Shown piece by piece: positions 4,609 through 6,191 of a stretch of DNA of 6,191 nucleotides (its first letter is position 1; the number at the start of each line of letters is the position of its first letter). The stretch is from Candidatus Parcubacteria bacterium (GTDB taxonomy: Bacteria; Patescibacteriota; Patescibacteriia; Patescibacteriales; UBA12075). The position numbers and the translations under genes were made by a program. Under the pieces are notes generated by a model. That model was not told the DNA's origin. It made no database searches and saw nothing but the letters and a program-made list of their open reading frames with translations. The DNA is taken from contig JAGLLI010000167.1 of NCBI GenBank assembly GCA_023140595.1, positions 1-6,191 on the forward strand, read 5' to 3'.

Positions 4609-6072
4609 ATGAAATATATTGCATACTGCCGAAAATCTTCTGAATCCGAAGACCGGCAAGCGATGTCAATTGAATCGCAAATGAATGAATTACAAAAATT
4701 AGCAAAGGGGGCTAATTTTTCTTTTACTAAAATTTTTAAAGAGAGCATGTCTGCCAAGTCAATTGGCCGTCCGGTTTTTGAACAAATGCTTGAATACATT
4801 CAAAAACAAAATGGGTGTGTTTTGGTTGCTTGGAAAATTGACCGTATAAGCCGTAATATAGCTGACGGTGGTCGCGTTCTTGATTTACTTGAAAAAGGTA
4901 AGATAAAAGAAATAAAAACTATTGACAAAACAATCACCAACGAATCAACAGACAAATTTCTTTTTATTATTGACCTTGGCGTGGGCAAAAAATATATTGA
5001 TGATTTGCGCCAAAATGTAATGCGTGGTATGAAAACCAAACTGGAAAAAGGCGGTTGGCCGTGGCACGCTCCAATCGGCTACTTAAATGACGGAAAAGGA
5101 AATATTATAGTTGATTCTATCCGTTCCCTATATGTAAAAGAGGTCTTTGAATTATACGCAAGCGGAAAATATAGTCTTGGCGATATTGTGGAAATAATGA
5201 ATAAAAAAGGCTTAACTACTAAAAATAATAAAAAAGTTTACAGACATACAATTTATTTAACATTACAAAATCCTTTTTACTACGGCATTATGAGTGTTTG
5301 GGGTAAAATTTATGAAGGCTCGCATATGCCAATTATAAGCAAAAGGCTTTTTGATCAAGTTCAGGATATTTTACATGGTAATTCCAGACCAAGAAAAAAA
5401 CAGCATTTTTTTTATTTGCGCGGATTAATGTACTGCGAAAAATGTGGTTGTATGTTAACGGCCTCAAAAAAGAAAGGACATATGTATTACTATTGTACTA
5501 ATGGAAAAAAGATTTGTGATGAGCATAATAAATATATGCGTGAAGAAAAGGCAAGTGAAAAAATTACTGATATTCTTGGCAATATTCAATTTAGTTCAGA
5601 GCTGGTTGAAATAGCCTATATGGCCGCCAAAGAAAAGCTGGAAAAAAATAAAACCAAAATAAACGATTTACATTTGGTTTATGAAAAACAATTTTCTCAA
5701 ATAAAAACCAAAGAAGATAAATTGCTTGAGGCTTATATCTCTGAATTAATTGACAAAGATAAATATGAAACTAAATTGGAAGAAATAAAAAAAGAAAAAA
5801 TTGACATAAAAAAACGCCTATCTAAATGCCCTAAAACGCATGACCCTCTGTCTACTTTGGAACAAACAAAAAAAATCTTTTTAACCGCGAATAAAGCGCA
5901 AAAAGACTTTCTTGAGGCCAAAGAACCAAAGAGATATAAAATACTTCATTCCTTACTTTGGAACCTGACTTTTTCTCGTGGTGAAATCGCTAATGTTAAA
6001 TTTAAACCTGTGTTTGAACTTCTGGCAAATTCACCGAAAAACCTTAGTTTTTCAAAAATGTGGGCCGGGTAG
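4609..6072 (+). CDS. Large serine recombinase (site-specific integrase/excisionase)
   Basis: A 487-residue recombinase that would integrate and excise the element by double-strand cleavage with a 5'-phosphoserine link. The resolvase domain (about 1-145) shows Y-C-R-K-S at 6-10 with R8 and catalytic S10, S-I-E-S-Q at 20-24, G-R-P-V-F at 53-57, and D-R-I-S-R at 78-82 with R79 and R82. The Recombinase domain (about 150-255) opens with the typical P-I-G-Y. A zinc ribbon follows with C276 and C279, then C296 and C303. A lysine-rich coiled coil spans about 330-405, as usual in this family. Length is normal. The last codons (W-A-G) and the TAG stop lie inside the 3' end of the opposing tRNA gene, so the C-terminus is defined by the integration junction. 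No Shine-Dalgarno; third gene of the rep operon. Confidence 0.94.
   Translation: MKYIAYCRKSSESEDRQAMSIESQMNELQKLAKGANFSFTKIFKESMSAKSIGRPVFEQMLEYIQKQNGCVLVAWKIDRISRNIADGGRVLDLLEKGKIKEIKTIDKTITNESTDKFLFIIDLGVGKKYIDDLRQNVMRGMKTKLEKGGWPWHAPIGYLNDGKGNIIVDSIRSLYVKEVFELYASGKYSLGDIVEIMNKKGLTTKNNKKVYRHTIYLTLQNPFYYGIMSVWGKIYEGSHMPIISKRLFDQVQDILHGNSRPRKKQHFFYLRGLMYCEKCGCMLTASKKKGHMYYYCTNGKKICDEHNKYMREEKASEKITDILGNIQFSSELVEIAYMAAKEKLEKNKTKINDLHLVYEKQFSQIKTKEDKLLEAYISELIDKDKYETKLEEIKKEKIDIKKRLSKCPKTHDPLSTLEQTKKIFLTANKAQKDFLEAKEPKRYKILHSLLWNLTFSRGEIANVKFKPVFELLANSPKNLSFSKMWAG
6036..6053. repeat. 7-bp inverted repeat beside the tRNA 3' end
   Basis: GAAAAAC (6036-6042) and GTTTTTC (6047-6053) are perfect inverse complements with a 4-base loop. 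They lie in the last codons of the recombinase gene, 7 bases from the tRNA end. On the minus strand this could act as a weak terminator for the tRNA, although no T-tract follows. It could also be part of an attachment-site arm. Both are inference. Confidence 0.4.
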
Positions 6073-6143
6073 GATTCGAACCTACGAAGGCATAAGCCAG
6101 CAGATTTACAGTCTGCCCTCGTTGACCGCTTGAGTACCGACCC
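6061..6143 (-). tRNA. tRNA-Tyr, anticodon GTA
   Basis: An 83-base class II tRNA on the minus strand. The acceptor stem GGGTCGG pairs with CCGGCCC (one U-G), discriminator A at 6061. D-stem CTC/GAG. Anticodon stem GCAGA/TCTGC with loop CTGTAAA, anticodon GTA at 6107-6109, so it reads TAC and TAT (tyrosine). A long variable arm follows (GGC-TTAT-GCC), as expected for bacterial tRNA-Tyr. T-stem GTAGG/CCTAC with loop TTCGAAT. The CCA end is not encoded (the bases after A are CAT), so a CCA-adding enzyme is needed. Its 3' end overlaps the last three codons and stop of the convergent serine recombinase gene and is the likely integration site of the element. Confidence 0.96.
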
Positions 6144-6166
6144 AATTATTAATATTTTCACAAAAT

Positions 6167-6189
6167 AAAACCCTTTAAAAAAGGATTTT
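6167..6189 (-). terminator. Weak hairpin upstream of the tRNA, possible terminator
   Basis: On the minus strand AAAATCC pairs with GGGTTTT across a 9-base loop (7 pairs, one U-G that works only on this strand), followed by a short T-rich run. It could end a gene lying beyond the right edge. The stem is weak. Confidence 0.3.
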
Positions 6190-6191
6190 AA

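Larger units (their letters stand above)
2126..6072 (+). mobile_element. Integrated element with two-tyrosine HUH Rep and large serine recombinase at tRNA-Tyr
   Basis: All genes here run on the plus strand from a terminator-bounded left side to the 3' end of a tRNA gene. The core is a rolling-circle Rep, a membrane protein and a large serine recombinase in one operon, preceded by a possible regulator and a tiny protein. This combination is typical of an element that integrates site-specifically and replicates as a circle. The right end is placed at the tRNA junction (about 6061). The left end is a guess, set after the DUF2726 terminator, because no convincing attachment repeat was found. No coat, capsid, Zot-type ATPase, relaxase or coupling protein is seen, so a complete inovirus or microvirus or a conjugative element is unlikely. 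Confidence 0.7.

Noticed and set aside
4587..5039. Minus-strand frames of 70 and 79 codons
   Set aside because: Antisense shadows of the serine recombinase, whose catalytic motifs fix the true strand.
2126..6072. Complete inovirus or microvirus prophage
   Set aside because: Apart from the Rep there is no Zot/pI ATPase, no hydrophobic small coat protein, no capsid or pilot protein in the element.
5946..6161. 71-codon minus-strand frame over the tRNA and recombinase end
   Set aside because: It is a translation of tRNA-Tyr (R-F-E-S-Y-P is the familiar T-arm reading) plus antisense recombinase; spurious.
1..6191. CRISPR array or toxin-antitoxin pair
   Set aside because: No regularly spaced repeats were seen, and no adjacent small gene pair has recognisable toxin or antitoxin features.

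Overview
The window looks like a stretch of chromosome from an AT-rich, small-genome bacterium, most likely of the Candidate Phyla Radiation (Patescibacteria, Parcubacteria-like). This is an inference from several traits: strong A+T bias, seven closed genes ending only in TAA or TAG, almost no Shine-Dalgarno sequences (only the M23 peptidase gene has a clear AGGAGA), a small secreted protein with the W-x-T-Y-x-N-x-E-Y-G-F-x-x-x-Y-P signature often met in that group, a membrane-anchored DUF2726 protein, and a tRNA gene without an encoded CCA end. Genes read normally with TGA as stop and TGG as tryptophan, so a TGA-recoded lineage is not indicated.

Left part (1-1190, minus strand): an M23 family metallopeptidase cut by the left edge, preceded by a 188-residue single-pass exported protein. 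The two are 56 bases apart and probably share a promoter (TATAAT at 1159-1164). The middle (1190-1385) holds no gene, only a small hairpin and an operator-like dyad. Divergent from the pair is a compact, highly structured RNA (1386-1526). It has an 18-bp closing stem, two inner stems and a 9-bp pseudoknot, a -10 box at the right distance upstream and a T-tract at its end. It is followed by the gene for a membrane-anchored DUF2726 (PD-(D/E)XK-like) protein and a strong intrinsic terminator. The RNA is either an independent small RNA or a regulatory leader of the DUF2726 gene.

Right part (about 2126-6072, plus strand): a compact mobile element of about 3.9 kb. It carries a 271-residue protein with a possible C-terminal winged-helix region, a 46-residue small protein, a G+C-rich 20-bp hairpin, a rolling-circle Rep of the HUH class with a two-tyrosine motif (as in phiX174 gpA and filamentous phage gpII), a four-helix membrane protein, and a large serine recombinase. 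The last three genes are 1 and 4 bases apart and form one operon. The recombinase gene runs into the 3' end of a convergent tRNA-Tyr(GUA) gene (6061-6143, minus strand), whose acceptor end supplies its last codons and its stop. This fits an element that excises and integrates with the serine recombinase and replicates as a circle with the phage-type Rep. No capsid, coat, Zot-type ATPase, relaxase or coupling protein is visible, so it is better described as an integrative plasmid or satellite than as a complete prophage. Its left attachment site was not identified with confidence.
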